Assembly: GCF_000368565.1 (NCBI RefSeq)
Contig: NZ_KB849545.1
Location: 50,304 to 114,303 of the forward strand
Direction: 5' to 3'
Length of the DNA stretch: 64,000 bases
Source of the DNA: Acinetobacter gerneri DSM 14967 = CIP 107464 = MTCC 9824
Lineage (GTDB): Bacteria > Pseudomonadota > Gammaproteobacteria > Pseudomonadales > Moraxellaceae
Under the pieces are notes generated by a model that saw only the letters and a list, made by a program, of their open reading frames with translations, ran no database searches and was not told the DNA's origin. How positions within the stretch are numbered: position 1 is the stretch's first letter; each line of letters begins with the position of its first letter. This document shows positions 46,588 to 56,338 of the stretch, one piece after another. The position numbers and the translations under genes were made by a program.

Positions 46588-46923
46588 TTAAACAGTTAAA
46601 TCTTTAATATGTGTTGAAGGACCGTTTGTTTTCACAGATTCAATACCATGATCACGTGATTGTTCACTTGCATAAAGCTGACTCGTACCAATGATTTGAT
46701 GATTTGCAGCTTTTAAATTGAAATATGGCTTGCCATTTTTTGCAGTTAAACGCTCATACTTACTCTCATCTGGACTATTCTTTTGCACAGACTCGATACC
46801 ATTTTGTGCTGAAGCTTTCGCTTTATAGAGTTCACTTGTCAAAATGACTTCACCATTACCCGCTTTGAGTACAAAACGATATTGACCGTCTTTGGCTTGA
46901 CTAATTTCATAAATTCCAGACAT
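46588..46923 (-). CDS. YegP family protein (DUF1508), two repeats
   Basis: The 111-residue protein holds two copies of the DUF1508 repeat: GQYRFVLKAGNGEVILTSELY (about 13-33) and GKPYFNLKAANHQIIGTSQLY (about 64-84), each followed by a conserved GIESVK/Q. It is like E. coli YegP; function not known, but such proteins are small and often stress-linked. The start follows GAGGTGGGAA. It has its own terminator and stands alone. Confidence 0.9.
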   Translation of the reverse strand: MSGIYEISQAKDGQYRFVLKAGNGEVILTSELYKAKASAQNGIESVQKNSPDESKYERLTAKNGKPYFNLKAANHQIIGTSQLYASEQSRDHGIESVKTNGPSTHIKDLTV

Positions 46924-47038
46924 TTCCCACCTCTTTTGTTATTACGGTTTTTTGTGATTTTCAGCGTTTGAATCAATATAAATTACGCTATTAACATGAA
47001 ATATAGATGAATTATTTTAAGTTGCAAAAGGAAATTTG

Positions 47039-47455
47039 TTATTTCTTTTGTATATATAAATCATAAATTCTTTGATCTTGCTGATCCATAAAAAGTTCTA
47101 AAAATTGACGCGCTTGTTGTTGATTTAGTTCTTTTGTAATGGAATCTACACGAGACCGATAACTGAATAGACCTAAAAATTTTTTTCTCAGCTCAATATC
47201 TATATCTGTTTCTACTAAAAATATGATCGATGTTTTATTTCCTATTACAGCTACCCAAAAGAGCCTCTTTTTATCCTGATCCTCAACACTCAGTGTTGGT
47301 GAAAATTCCTCGTGATCTGCCAACTCAGCCTGCTCATACCAATCAACTTGATCAAAAAAAGCCAAAATTTCTTGTTTAGATAACAAACCCAAATCACTTG
47401 AAGTTTCAAATGTTTGATCTGCATATAACATATCGGTTTTAAAAAGCTTCTGCAT
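47039..47455 (-). CDS. Unknown soluble protein
   Basis: I do not recognise this 138-residue protein. It has no signal peptide or membrane helix. The middle, KKRLFWVAVIGNKTSIIFLVETD, looks like paired beta strands, and the C-terminus is helical (LNQQQARQFLELFMDQQDQ). The start at 47455 (MQKLFKTD) is well supported by AAGGGG; a frame to 47476 adds seven residues. It is 41 bases downstream of the Yip1 gene and may be in its transcript. Confidence 0.6.
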   Translation of the reverse strand: MQKLFKTDMLYADQTFETSSDLGLLSKQEILAFFDQVDWYEQAELADHEEFSPTLSVEDQDKKRLFWVAVIGNKTSIIFLVETDIDIELRKKFLGLFSYRSRVDSITKELNQQQARQFLELFMDQQDQRIYDLYIQKK

Positions 47456-47496
47456 GGTATCCCCTTGTAAAATCAAAAAATTAAATCATAAAATAA

Positions 47497-48159
47497 CTAC
47501 AGTACTCTCATAATATAAATGATTACAATCAAGATGTAGCTCACAAGTGGCAACAATAAAAACCAAAATATTCCCCACTTATTGACTGAAAATATTGTTT
47601 TAACAGCGATATAGCTCACCCAACTCGAATATAAACTCATCGCCATGATCAATATCCCTGTCCATATTTCATCGCTCAAAAATGCTGCCAAATAATTTTC
47701 ATATATAAAAGTTTGTAGCAAAGTAATGATAAAAATAGGAATCGCAAAAATACACCACTGCAAAACGTTTACTTGCCGAACCAAAGTACTATCAGGATTA
47801 TCCACACCAGACCATGTCAAACGAATTTTATAAAACCATCCATAGACAAACCAAACGATAACACTGGCAAATAAACCAAGCACAAAAACAAAAATCCAAT
47901 AGTTCGACCAACGCTCCAAAATAAATGCGTAACGACTAAAATCAGGATTTTCATTTAAGGAAATTTTCAATAATTGTTGATCGATACGGTCCATAATCAT
48001 CAAAATTCCGACAAGCAATGTCGCAAAATGAATGTATTGAGTATCAAGTTTTGGTAAATCTTGAAAAAATTGTTTAGGTTTTAAAAATAATTGTGCAATT
48101 CTTTTTGGATTCAGCACTGAATCCTTTTGGATATTTTGTCCTTCTGGTTCTTCTAGCAT
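47497..48159 (-). CDS. Yip1-domain membrane protein
   Basis: The 220-residue protein has five or six membrane helices (about residues 42-60, 85-112, 128-150, 158-178 and 195-218). An N-terminal cytoplasmic part includes RIAQLFLKPKQFFQDLPKLD, the usual Yip1-family entry. Bacterial members are poorly understood. The ATG follows AGAGAATATCT. It lies 58 bases downstream of the SnoaL-like gene. Confidence 0.75.
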   Translation of the reverse strand: MLEEPEGQNIQKDSVLNPKRIAQLFLKPKQFFQDLPKLDTQYIHFATLLVGILMIMDRIDQQLLKISLNENPDFSRYAFILERWSNYWIFVFVLGLFASVIVWFVYGWFYKIRLTWSGVDNPDSTLVRQVNVLQWCIFAIPIFIITLLQTFIYENYLAAFLSDEIWTGILIMAMSLYSSWVSYIAVKTIFSVNKWGIFWFLLLPLVSYILIVIIYIMRVL

Positions 48160-48217
48160 AGATATTCTCTTTCATTTATTTGTTTTTTAATAAAATATCA
48201 GGGTAGAAATGGCGGCA

Positions 48218-48595
48218 TTAAAACACACCATTTTCATTTAATTTTTCAGTTGGAATCGTTTGCCCAATATCCCAAAGTTCAACTATTTTTGCCTGTTCAA
48301 ATCGACAAATATGTATGACATTCATCCCTATATCATCTATTTCGAAGCGTAAATGTGCATGAACAATCACTGTTTCTTGATCTTGATAAACATGTTTTAC
48401 ATCATAGATTTTATGTGGAAAAAGTTGATCATTTGCCAACATCCCATTTTTTAAACTCTCGCGGTCCCCTTTAAAATAAGCATTATGATGGATCATGTTT
48501 TCTGCCGCATAATCTGCATAAGCTTGTTGTATTTCCCCTTGTGTAATCAATCCTAAAAACTCAATTGCCCTTTGCTTTAAATCGAATTGCTTCAT
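48218..48595 (-). CDS. SnoaL-like NTF2-family protein
   Basis: The 125-residue protein has the SnoaL-type NTF2 fold. FLGLITQGEIQQAYADYAAENMIHHN has the His pair typical of this group, then VIVHAHLRFEI and a late AKIVELWDIGQTIP. It may be an ester cyclase or a ligand-binding relative; the substrate is unknown. A second protein of the same fold lies at 44528. Start ATG at 48595 follows GAGAA at a loose spacing. Confidence 0.82.
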   Translation of the reverse strand: MKQFDLKQRAIEFLGLITQGEIQQAYADYAAENMIHHNAYFKGDRESLKNGMLANDQLFPHKIYDVKHVYQDQETVIVHAHLRFEIDDIGMNVIHICRFEQAKIVELWDIGQTIPTEKLNENGVF

Positions 48596-48716
48596 TTAAA
48601 TATTCTCGTATTTTTCTTGAATTTATAATAAAAATCTTACTTTAAAATTTCTATTTATTGTAAAAATTTTATGAATTTATCGTTTTAATAAAAGTAAATG
48701 ACAGTTTAAAAATAAA

Positions 48717-48740
48717 AAACCCTAGTAGATACTAGGGTTT
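48717..48740 (-). terminator. Terminator after yjdM
   Basis: AAACCCTAGTA (48717-48727) pairs with TACTAGGGTTT (48730-48740) with a tiny loop; A and T runs flank it. Confidence 0.8.
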
Positions 48741-48746
48741 GGATGC

Positions 48747-49091
48747 TTAAGCTTTTTTGACAAATTCAGATTTTAATTTGATTGCACCGATTCCATCGAC
48801 TTTACAGTCAATATTGTGACCATCTGAAGCATCCGAGATTAAACGAATATTCTTTACTTTCGTTCCGACTTTCACTACTGAGGAAGAGCCTTTCAACTTC
48901 AAATCTTTGATGACGCTAACCGCATCACCGTCAGTTAAAACATTACCGAATGCATCTTTAATAATTTCATCATTACTATTATATGAAGTTTCCCCTTCTT
49001 TCCATTCGTGTGCGCATTCTGGGCAGATCAGTAAATCACCATCTTCATAAGCGTATTCTGATGAACATTTTGGGCAATTAGGTAAAGACAT
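48747..49091 (-). CDS. yjdM: Zinc-ribbon protein YjdM (PhnA-like)
   Basis: The 114-residue protein has an N-terminal zinc ribbon (CPKC at residues 6-9 and CPEC at about 23-26) and a C-terminal PhnA-type domain ([21 protein letters not shown]). It was once linked to phosphonate use, but its role is unclear. The ATG follows GAGGTGAGTC. It has its own terminator. Confidence 0.92.
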   Translation of the reverse strand: MSLPNCPKCSSEYAYEDGDLLICPECAHEWKEGETSYNSNDEIIKDAFGNVLTDGDAVSVIKDLKLKGSSSVVKVGTKVKNIRLISDASDGHNIDCKVDGIGAIKLKSEFVKKA

Positions 49092-49241
49092 GACTCACCT
49101 CAAAAAACCTAAACTATAGCATTTTTATTTTATTTTCAAAAAGTTAAAATCAATATTTTTTGTAAGGAATAATCTCCACGATATTTCCCTAGTCAAAAAA
49201 TAAAAAACAACTTCTATTTTACAGCAACAAAGATGTTCTTC

Positions 49242-49589
49242 CTAAGACTCTAAAATAGATTTCAGCACTGTGGCATGATTTTGATGTTCATTTTTAGCTG
49301 CGGTTAGAAGTGTAATATGTTCTTGCTTTGCGAGAGCTTTAAGTTGCTGTAATTGATCATGATGTTCAGCAAGCTCAGCTTGATAGCGCACCTGAAACTC
49401 TTCCCAACGTGCAGGCATATCTTCGTGATACCATTTACGCAGTTCATTTGATGGCGTTATTTCTTTCGCCCAAAGATCAATTTTCGCGACCTCTTTTTTG
49501 ATACCTCGTGGCCAAAGTCGATCCACCAAAATACGTTTACCATCTGAATCAAGGGCTTCGCTATAGATCCGCTTTATTGTAATTGTCAC
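49242..49589 (-). CDS. DUF488 family protein
   Basis: The 115-residue protein has the DUF488 hallmarks RILVDRLWPRGIKKE and WYHEDMPARWEEFQVRY, with LTAAKNEHQNHA near the end, where many members have AKD..HN. Function unknown. It starts at a GTG preceded by GAGGAAAATAAT; the ATG beside it is out of frame. It is 24 bases downstream of the next signal-peptide gene and may be in its transcript. Confidence 0.85.
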   Translation of the reverse strand: MTITIKRIYSEALDSDGKRILVDRLWPRGIKKEVAKIDLWAKEITPSNELRKWYHEDMPARWEEFQVRYQAELAEHHDQLQQLKALAKQEHITLLTAAKNEHQNHATVLKSILES

Positions 49590-49613
49590 ATTATTTTCCT
49601 CACTTCATTTCCA

Positions 49614-50102
49614 TCACTTAGACTGCGTATTATGTCGCTGTTTTTCAATCATATTTGATATTTCTTCACCGTACATCCATGTATTCAATATACCATTTGA
49701 ACTCTCTAAGCCCACAATGTCCATTATATTTTCAAAATTTGTGGCGATTTGTTCAGCCTCATCAGTATCAAATCTATCACGTGGAATTTTATTGATGGTT
49801 TCTTGCAAAGTATTCAGCAAATCCGCTTGTGTCGGCTGTTTTTCTTTATACAGTAAAACGAAGTTCAAACTCGCCAAGCGTATACTTTCATTTAAAATAT
49901 AATGTCTAGTTTTGCTTCCAGATGCAAATTCAGCGAAATGTTCTTGTTCTGAAAAAATCATCAATCGTTTGATCACATCTATATTGAGCTCTAGATAATC
50001 AACATTTGGACTAGGTTTAGCCAAGACTGTAGTAAAAGCTGTTGTTTGAAGAAATACGATCAAAATTAATTTAAATATTTTTTGTTTGTATGGCATTTTC
50101 AT
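49614..50102 (-). CDS. Unknown exported protein
   Basis: The 162-residue protein has a signal peptide (about residues 1-28, ending TVLAKPSP). The rest is helical and polar, with no cysteine pair or membrane helix after the signal. I know no family for it. Possible starts are the ATG at 50102 and one at 50096. The DUF488 gene lies 24 bases downstream. It is probably periplasmic. Confidence 0.6.
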   Translation of the reverse strand: MKMPYKQKIFKLILIVFLQTTAFTTVLAKPSPNVDYLELNIDVIKRLMIFSEQEHFAEFASGSKTRHYILNESIRLASLNFVLLYKEKQPTQADLLNTLQETINKIPRDRFDTDEAEQIATNFENIMDIVGLESSNGILNTWMYGEEISNMIEKQRHNTQSK

Positions 50103-50147
50103 TGCTCAAATTCATATTATTCAAAAAATCTAAATCAAATCTATAAA

Positions 50148-50172
50148 AAAATCCACGTCTAAGGTGGATTTT
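50148..50172 (-). terminator. Terminator after the SRPBCC gene
   Basis: AAAATCCAC (50148-50156) pairs with GTGGATTTT (50164-50172), with A/T runs. Confidence 0.8.
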
Positions 50173-50182
50173 CAAGTGAATA

Positions 50183-50629
50183 CTATTGATCAGGAATACT
50201 TGGATTGACCAAGAGTCCTAAAAGTTGCAAAGATTCTTGCCACCCCAAATAACATGCCGAAAGAGGAATCGCGTCAGGAATCCCAGACTGGGTGATGATA
50301 ACTTCCGTCCCCATCGGTACAGAACGAAATTCTATTTTCATTTCAATCGTTCCATCTAAATTTGCATCTTCAAATTGATCGGTATAACGAATCAATTGTT
50401 CAGGGATCAGCTCGATGTATGTACCACCAAATGCGTGACTTGTCCCCGTACTAAAATTACTAAATGACATTTTATAAGTCCCGCCCATTCTCTCCTCTAA
50501 ATGGTGGACTTTTGCAGTAAATCCATGGGGTGCCATCCATTTGACCAATGCATCTGGATCTAAAAATGCCCGATATACGCGTTCTGCTGGTGCACTAAAT
50601 ACCCGATGCAATGTTACAGTGTTGCTCAT
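50183..50629 (-). CDS. SRPBCC (AHSA1-like) protein
   Basis: The 148-residue protein has the SRPBCC/AHSA1 opening RVFSAPAERVYRAFLDPDALVKWMAP, then GGTYKMSFSNF, and a late GWQESLQLLGLLV. These proteins have a deep hydrophobic pocket; the ligand is unknown. The ATG follows AAGGATGGAAA. Single gene with its own terminator. Confidence 0.9.
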   Translation of the reverse strand: MSNTVTLHRVFSAPAERVYRAFLDPDALVKWMAPHGFTAKVHHLEERMGGTYKMSFSNFSTGTSHAFGGTYIELIPEQLIRYTDQFEDANLDGTIEMKIEFRSVPMGTEVIITQSGIPDAIPLSACYLGWQESLQLLGLLVNPSIPDQ

Positions 50630-50734
50630 TTTCCATCCTTGTTTGTTTTATTTATAACAGCTCAGTTTAATATGACCTTCATCGGATTTTGTTGTGCTTT
50701 AGTATTTTGAAACTTAAATCATGATATTGAATAT

Positions 50735-50766
50735 AAAAAAAGCACGTCATTTCGACGTGCTTTTTT
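50735..50766. terminator. Terminator after yggT
   Basis: A strong hairpin, GCACGTC / GACGTGC (within 50735-50748 and 50754-50766), with A7 and T6 runs ends the yggT transcript. Confidence 0.88.
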
Positions 50767-50782
50767 CTATAGAATATCGCTT

Positions 50783-51352
50783 TTATAGCCCCATCAAAAG
50801 CGTACTCGCAGCTTCAGTCATTAAGCGATCAGCAATATATAAAGCAAAGAAAGCCAAGATTGGAGATAAATCAATCATGCCCATATTCGGTAAAATTTTA
50901 CGAAATGGCGCAAGCAAAGGCTCTGCAAGCTCTTGAATTACTTCAATATAAGGTGAACGAGACTGGGTAAACATCACCACCCAACTCAAAATAATGGTCG
51001 CAAAAATCAAATAACGACAGAACCTGATCAAATCTTGGATCATGGTGACAAAAGTCAAAATCAATAAATGTACTGAACCATTTGGCATAATCCCTTGTAG
51101 GTACATCATGCCGTACATTTTCAATAAATACAGTACAACTAACAACACCAATGCTGCTAAATTGACTCGACCTTTGGCAATCGTCGGAAAAATTCGCCCA
51201 AAAATGTCTACTATTTTGGTTGCTTTGACCGTAGACATCACAACTGGATTATATGGAGTGACCATCGCCAATTGCATTAAAAAACGGAAGAATACAAGCA
51301 ATATTGCGACGTTAATGATGATGCCAAAAATTAGCGCAGAATTTGCACCCAT
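50783..51352 (-). CDS. yggT: YggT family membrane protein
   Basis: The 189-residue protein has two YggT units, each with helices and a conserved arginine/Pro turn: RFLMQLAMVTPYNPVV (about 23-38) and a second near TQSRSPYIEVIQELAEPLLAPFRKILP. It is a small inner-membrane protein linked to osmotic stress and division in some bacteria. Start ATG at 51352. proC is 26 bases upstream in the same direction, a common pairing. Confidence 0.9.
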   Translation of the reverse strand: MGANSALIFGIIINVAILLVFFRFLMQLAMVTPYNPVVMSTVKATKIVDIFGRIFPTIAKGRVNLAALVLLVVLYLLKMYGMMYLQGIMPNGSVHLLILTFVTMIQDLIRFCRYLIFATIILSWVVMFTQSRSPYIEVIQELAEPLLAPFRKILPNMGMIDLSPILAFFALYIADRLMTEAASTLLMGL

Positions 51353-51378
51353 ACTTGAACTTTCCTAAAAAAAATCGA

Positions 51379-52209
51379 TTACTTCGTGCTATCACTTAAT
51401 TCTTGAGCGAGTTCTTGGCTACGTTTTTGTGCAGCAGCAAGCGCTGTTTGAATATTTTGTGAAATTTGAGCACGATCAAAAACTTCTAAAGCCGCCTGAG
51501 TTGTCCCATTTGGTGAAGTCACATTTTTACGCAATTCTGCTGGAGAATTTGAACTTGTGATCGCCATTTGAGCAGCACCCAAAGCTGTTTGCAAGGTTAA
51601 AGCTGTTGCCACTTTTTCATCTAAGCCTAAATTTTTTCCAGCTCGGATCATACTTTCCATCATATAAAAGAAATATGCTGGACCTGAACCTGAAACTGCT
51701 GTCACTGCATCGATTTGCGCTTCAGTATTTACCCAAATCGTCAAACCAGTTGCTGATAATACTTGGCTTGCCAAATCACGGTCTTTGGCTGCAACAACAT
51801 CTGTTGCATATAAACCGTGTGCACCTGTTTGCACAAGCGCTGGTGTATTTGGCATCACACGAACGATTTGGTCTGTGCCTGTGAGATTGGAAATTGTGTT
51901 TATTTCAGCACCTGCGACGATTGAAATAATCAACTTTCCTTCAAACAAACCTTTTAATGGTTTCAGTACATTTGCCAAAACTTGTGGTTTTACCGCAAAT
52001 ACCACAACATCTGCATCTTTAATTGCTGCGATATTATCATCTGTGACATGTACATCTTTTTCTTGTAATAGCTGTCGAACTTTCTCTACCGGATCTGAAA
52101 CAGTAATACGTGTTGCAGGTAAACCACGATTAATCAAGCCACCAATTAGGGCTTGAGCCATATTACCGCCACCGATAAAACAAATATTACAATTTAAAGC
52201 TGCACTCAT
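51379..52209 (-). CDS. proC: Pyrroline-5-carboxylate reductase ProC
   Basis: ProC makes proline from pyrroline-5-carboxylate with NAD(P)H, the last step. The 276-residue enzyme has the cofactor motif FIGGGNMAQALIGG (residues 11-24), the middle VFAVKPQVL, and the catalytic-domain signature AVSGSGPAYFFYMMESM. Leu-Arg-Lys-Asn-Val-Thr-Ser-Pro near the end is also typical. It precedes yggT. Confidence 0.96.
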   Translation of the reverse strand: MSAALNCNICFIGGGNMAQALIGGLINRGLPATRITVSDPVEKVRQLLQEKDVHVTDDNIAAIKDADVVVFAVKPQVLANVLKPLKGLFEGKLIISIVAGAEINTISNLTGTDQIVRVMPNTPALVQTGAHGLYATDVVAAKDRDLASQVLSATGLTIWVNTEAQIDAVTAVSGSGPAYFFYMMESMIRAGKNLGLDEKVATALTLQTALGAAQMAITSSNSPAELRKNVTSPNGTTQAALEVFDRAQISQNIQTALAAAQKRSQELAQELSDSTK

Positions 52210-52233
52210 AAATTTCGCTCGACCTTGAATCTT

Positions 52234-53589
52234 TTATAACGAAGAAATCAATTCTGGCTGCCAACCATCTATTTCACAATAGGAAGATTGTGCTAACCAA
52301 AAACCTTTCGGCGTAAAAACACCAAGCATAACATTATCTATGCTTAATATTTGAATTGTATGACGCTTCCATGGAAAAATTTGTGCTTCTTGAATTGCTT
52401 TTTTCAATGGCCACGCCCCAACACGCCCGAATAAATGGATTTTCTCACCACCTTGACGCTGTTTTAAATCCAACTTTTGATTTAATAATGCAAAAGATAG
52501 ACCCATTTTAGTCTTTTTGATATAAAAATGACCGCTAGGCAGCTCAATCTCTTGATCGAGCCCTAGTTTCAGCGCTTGTTCTACTTCAATTTCATCATTT
52601 TTTTCAGCTAAATATTGCTGTTTTTCTAGCCGATACAGCACATTTTGATAGCGAACATAATAATATCCTGACCAATGCACAGCTGCCTGTCGATCGGATT
52701 TTGCTTGAATCACTTCATGTTGAATGCGCTGTACCATTTCAAAGGCAGGTCGATATTGCCCTTCACCTTTGATCCAAGATGAAAGTAATTGTCGCTGTCT
52801 TGCCTCAGAAAGCGTGCCCAATTTTGTCAAATCAAGTTGATTCTGATCACCGCAAAAGTTTAAATCTTCGACCACAACTTCATCTAAAATTTGATTTGCA
52901 TCCTGCATCAGCATACTGGTGCGTGCCAAAGATTGCTGCATTTTTGGAAAACGGCTTTGCAAAATATTCCAAAGTTCATGTCGACACCATGAACGATCAT
53001 AGCGGGTATCTAAATTTGATGGATCATCAATATAACTGATATCTAGCTCATGCACCCATTGGCAAATCTGCTCACGAGACAAATCCAAAAGTGGTCGCCA
53101 AATACTCAATTGATCACGCACATCGAATGTCTGCATAGCAGCAAGACCATTAACCCCTGCTCCAGACAACAGTCTAAGCATCACAGTTTCAGCTTGATCT
53201 TGTTGATGATGAGCCAGAACTAAGACTTCATGAGTCGCGATATGCTGCTGATATGCGGTATATCTTGCTTGGCGTGCCTGATTTTCCATATTGCCTGTAG
53301 CAACGTCGACTTTTTCAATGATGTATGGAATTTTGAGTTTTTGGCATTGTTCTGCGACAAAATCGCCCCATTCAGCACTGATTTTTTGCAGCTGATGATC
53401 GATATAGATTGCACGTATTTTATTTGGACAAATCAAAGACATGAGATGTAGCAAGAGCATGGAATCCATGCCACCGCTACATCCAATCAGAAATTGGGTA
53501 TTTTCTGGAAAAGTATCTAACTGTTTTAAGATGCTAAGCCGGCATTGTCGCTGCCAAATTTCATTAAACGCTGATAACGTGCTTCGCAT
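52234..53589 (-). CDS. tilS: tRNA(Ile)-lysidine synthase TilS
   Basis: TilS changes C34 of the minor tRNA-Ile to lysidine so that it reads AUA. The 451-residue enzyme has the ATP-pyrophosphatase motif SGGMDS (38-43). [28 protein letters not shown] follows (in parts: [10 protein letters not shown]), and a C-terminal domain covers about 370-450. Its start lies 64 bases inside the accA coding end in another frame, so the two are coupled or the start may be later. Confidence 0.93.
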   Translation of the reverse strand: MRSTLSAFNEIWQRQCRLSILKQLDTFPENTQFLIGCSGGMDSMLLLHLMSLICPNKIRAIYIDHQLQKISAEWGDFVAEQCQKLKIPYIIEKVDVATGNMENQARQARYTAYQQHIATHEVLVLAHHQQDQAETVMLRLLSGAGVNGLAAMQTFDVRDQLSIWRPLLDLSREQICQWVHELDISYIDDPSNLDTRYDRSWCRHELWNILQSRFPKMQQSLARTSMLMQDANQILDEVVVEDLNFCGDQNQLDLTKLGTLSEARQRQLLSSWIKGEGQYRPAFEMVQRIQHEVIQAKSDRQAAVHWSGYYYVRYQNVLYRLEKQQYLAEKNDEIEVEQALKLGLDQEIELPSGHFYIKKTKMGLSFALLNQKLDLKQRQGGEKIHLFGRVGAWPLKKAIQEAQIFPWKRHTIQILSIDNVMLGVFTPKGFWLAQSSYCEIDGWQPELISSL

Positions 53590-54350
53590 CGCTCATCGGC
53601 TTCCATAGGTTGAACTTCATCGAGTGCTTGTTTTAACACATCTTTGAGTTTTTCCATAACCTCAAGTGGATGTAAATGAGCGCCCTCACCTTCATCGACA
53701 ACATATTCGATGATACCGATTTCTTTTAATTTATCGGCAGTAAGCGCAAGTGCTTCACTCGCCTGTTCAGCTTTTTCTGCAGTTTTCCACAAAATAGATG
53801 CACAGCCTTCTGGTGAAATCACAGAATAGATACTGTGTGAAAGCATAATTACTTTATCTGCCACACCGATACCGAGTGCACCACCAGAACCACCTTCACC
53901 TAAAACTGTAGCAATAACAGGAACTTTAAGGCTTGAAAGTTGTGCAAGGCTAGTCGCAATTGCTTCAGCTTGACCGCGTTCTTCTGCACCTACACCAGGA
54001 TATGCACCCATAGTGTCAATAAAGGTAAATACTGGAAGATTGAAACGCTCAGCCATATCAAGTAAGCGCTGAGATTTACGATAACCTTCAGGATTACACA
54101 TCCCGAAATTGTGCTGTAACTTCTCACGGGTACTACGACCACGATGTTGACCGACCACCATCACAGGTTTTCCATCAAAACGTGCTAAACCGCCGACCAT
54201 TGCACCGTCATCACCGTATAATCGATCACCATGTAATGTATCGAATTCGGTAAAAATTTCACTCACATAATCTAAAAATTGCGGACGGTCTGGATGACGC
54301 GCAATTTGAACAGTTTTCCATGCTTTAGATTGAGCAGCTTTATTTTTCAT
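53526..54350 (-). CDS. accA: Acetyl-CoA carboxylase carboxyltransferase subunit alpha
   Basis: AccA, with AccD, moves the carboxyl group from biotin to acetyl-CoA to form malonyl-CoA, the first committed step of fatty-acid synthesis. The 274-residue protein has [15 protein letters not shown], the VVGQHRGR and [15 protein letters not shown] pieces, and [12 protein letters not shown] in the active core. It is shorter than the ~319 residues of E. coli AccA at its N-terminus. It lies upstream of tilS. Confidence 0.95.
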   Translation of the reverse strand: MKNKAAQSKAWKTVQIARHPDRPQFLDYVSEIFTEFDTLHGDRLYGDDGAMVGGLARFDGKPVMVVGQHRGRSTREKLQHNFGMCNPEGYRKSQRLLDMAERFNLPVFTFIDTMGAYPGVGAEERGQAEAIATSLAQLSSLKVPVIATVLGEGGSGGALGIGVADKVIMLSHSIYSVISPEGCASILWKTAEKAEQASEALALTADKLKEIGIIEYVVDEGEGAHLHPLEVMEKLKDVLKQALDEVQPMEADERCEARYQRLMKFGSDNAGLAS

Positions 54351-54431
54351 AAGTCGATTATTATCCTTGAATTAACCAATATCTAGTTAACTGATAAATT
54401 GTTTGTTGCATTGATAAATCGCAAAAGATTT

Positions 54432-55955
54432 TTAATGATCAACAAATTGTTCCGACTGAATATTCAATTCAATATCCCAGTGCTTAAACTGAACTTGCTC
54501 ATCGTGCAAATCAGCTACAAGCAGTGGCCATTGTTTGGCATCACCAGAAACGCTGAGTTGCCATTGTTGCGCATCATGCACCGTTAATTCAATGGCAGGA
54601 AGCATCTCATCGCTACGGCTATGATTGAGTAAAACAGCGAGTCTCAAAATCAAACAAAGATAAACAAGACTGTCTCCGCCGACTTTTTGTACTTCATTTT
54701 TGGTGTCATTTCGCAATTTTCGGCGATGATGAGCGACCAAATGTGCCAAATGGTTTTGATCAATTTGTGAAAAACCAGGAATGTCTGAATGCTGTAATAG
54801 ATAAGCACTATGACGTTGATAACCACTATGGCTAATTGCTAAACCAATTTCATGTAAATATGCAGCACGACGCAACAAATCACTATCATCACTGGTCAGT
54901 TTAAGTTTTTTAGCCACACTATCAAATAAATGCTGTGCAGTATCGACGACACGCTGCGCTTGTTTACTATCTGCACCATAACGCCCCATCATCGCTTGTA
55001 CGCTACGATCTCGCACATCTTCGTGTTGGAAACGACCTAGCAAGTCGTACATCACTCCTTCACGTAATGCGCCATCTGAATAAACCAATTTATCCAAATT
55101 CAGCACTTCAAAAACCGTATATAAAATCGCGATACCCGCAGGTAATACCGCACGTCGATCTTCTTTTAGACCGACAAAATCCATGTCTGATACATGTTTA
55201 AATTTTAAAAGCTTATCTTTTAATTTTTCGATGCCTTCACGTGTCAGCGTTTCTTGCTCATCACTCCAGCCCATATTCACTGCGATTTGGCGACAAGCTT
55301 TGATGGTCCCACTCGAACCAACAACAGTATCCCAACCTTCAGCTTTATAAGTATTGGCAATAGAATTGAGTTCTTTACGTGCAGCAACGACCGCTTTATC
55401 AAAAGACTTTTGACTAATCTCGCCTTCTGGAAAATACGACTTGGTAAAAGCTACGCAGCCCATCTGTAGAGATTCGGTATGAATAGGCTCAAACTCTTCA
55501 CCAATAATCAACTCTGTCGAACCACCGCCGATATCAATCACCAAACGACGACCACTATTGACCATCGTATGTGAAACACCGAGGTAAATCAGACGCGCTT
55601 CTTCACGTCCTGCAATGATTTCAATGGGTTTAGGTAAAATAGTCGCTGCTTTTTGGATAAATTCATGACCATTTTTCGCTTGACGTAAGGCATTGGTTGC
55701 CACGATACGTAAACGATTCGGTTGCACCGAACTTAAACGCCCCACAAAACGAGCCAAACAATCCAAACCACGCTGCTGCGCAACTTCTGTCAAATTTTTA
55801 TTTTCATCTAAGCCAGCACCAAGCTGTACTTTTTCTGACATTGAAGCGACTTTTTTTACTTCACCATGATCCACACGAGCAATTGCCAAATGGAAACTGT
55901 TTGACCCCATATCAATAGCAGCAAGTAACTCTTCATCAATCAAAAAATCAGACAT
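54432..55955 (-). CDS. ppx: Exopolyphosphatase Ppx/GppA
   Basis: The 507-residue enzyme removes phosphate from polyphosphate chains (and may act on pppGpp). It has the ASKHA opening LLAAIDMGSNSFHLAIARV, the phosphate loop DIGGGSTELIIG, and ATNALRQAKN. A C-terminal HD-like domain follows (about 315-500; HEIGLAISHSGYQRHSAYLL). Start ATG at 55955. It is divergent from trxA with 383 bases between, and it stands alone from accA. Confidence 0.93.
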   Translation of the reverse strand: MSDFLIDEELLAAIDMGSNSFHLAIARVDHGEVKKVASMSEKVQLGAGLDENKNLTEVAQQRGLDCLARFVGRLSSVQPNRLRIVATNALRQAKNGHEFIQKAATILPKPIEIIAGREEARLIYLGVSHTMVNSGRRLVIDIGGGSTELIIGEEFEPIHTESLQMGCVAFTKSYFPEGEISQKSFDKAVVAARKELNSIANTYKAEGWDTVVGSSGTIKACRQIAVNMGWSDEQETLTREGIEKLKDKLLKFKHVSDMDFVGLKEDRRAVLPAGIAILYTVFEVLNLDKLVYSDGALREGVMYDLLGRFQHEDVRDRSVQAMMGRYGADSKQAQRVVDTAQHLFDSVAKKLKLTSDDSDLLRRAAYLHEIGLAISHSGYQRHSAYLLQHSDIPGFSQIDQNHLAHLVAHHRRKLRNDTKNEVQKVGGDSLVYLCLILRLAVLLNHSRSDEMLPAIELTVHDAQQWQLSVSGDAKQWPLLVADLHDEQVQFKHWDIELNIQSEQFVDH

Positions 55956-56338
55956 TCTTTTAAACTAACTCTTTAGAATTGTGCTTAGATTAATTCACTC
56001 CCACCCAATTTAAAAGCCATTTATTCAGACAAAGTCACGAGTTTTTATTTTTTCAACATATATGACAATTTCATGACAAAGCAATCGGATTGCAAAGATC
56101 ATTTCAAAAGGAATTAATCCCTATTTTTATTTAAGAAATTATCAAAATTTAAATATCTTAATAAGTTATCTATATTTTGTAGCATTTTTTTGCAAAAAAT
56201 ATTTGTGTAGCATTGTGTTCATCAATTAAGCGAATCGAATATTCAAATCGAAAAATTACATAACGGACTATTTTGATCAACTTAGCTATGTAATACTTAG
56301 CGCCATAGCTGTTTTAAAATTATTTTGGAGCAAATTCC
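55956..56338. other. Divergent promoter region ppx / trxA
   Basis: This AT-rich gap of 383 bases holds promoters for both genes. A direct repeat GTAGCATT occurs near 56179 and again near 56207. I see no gene here. Confidence 0.5.
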
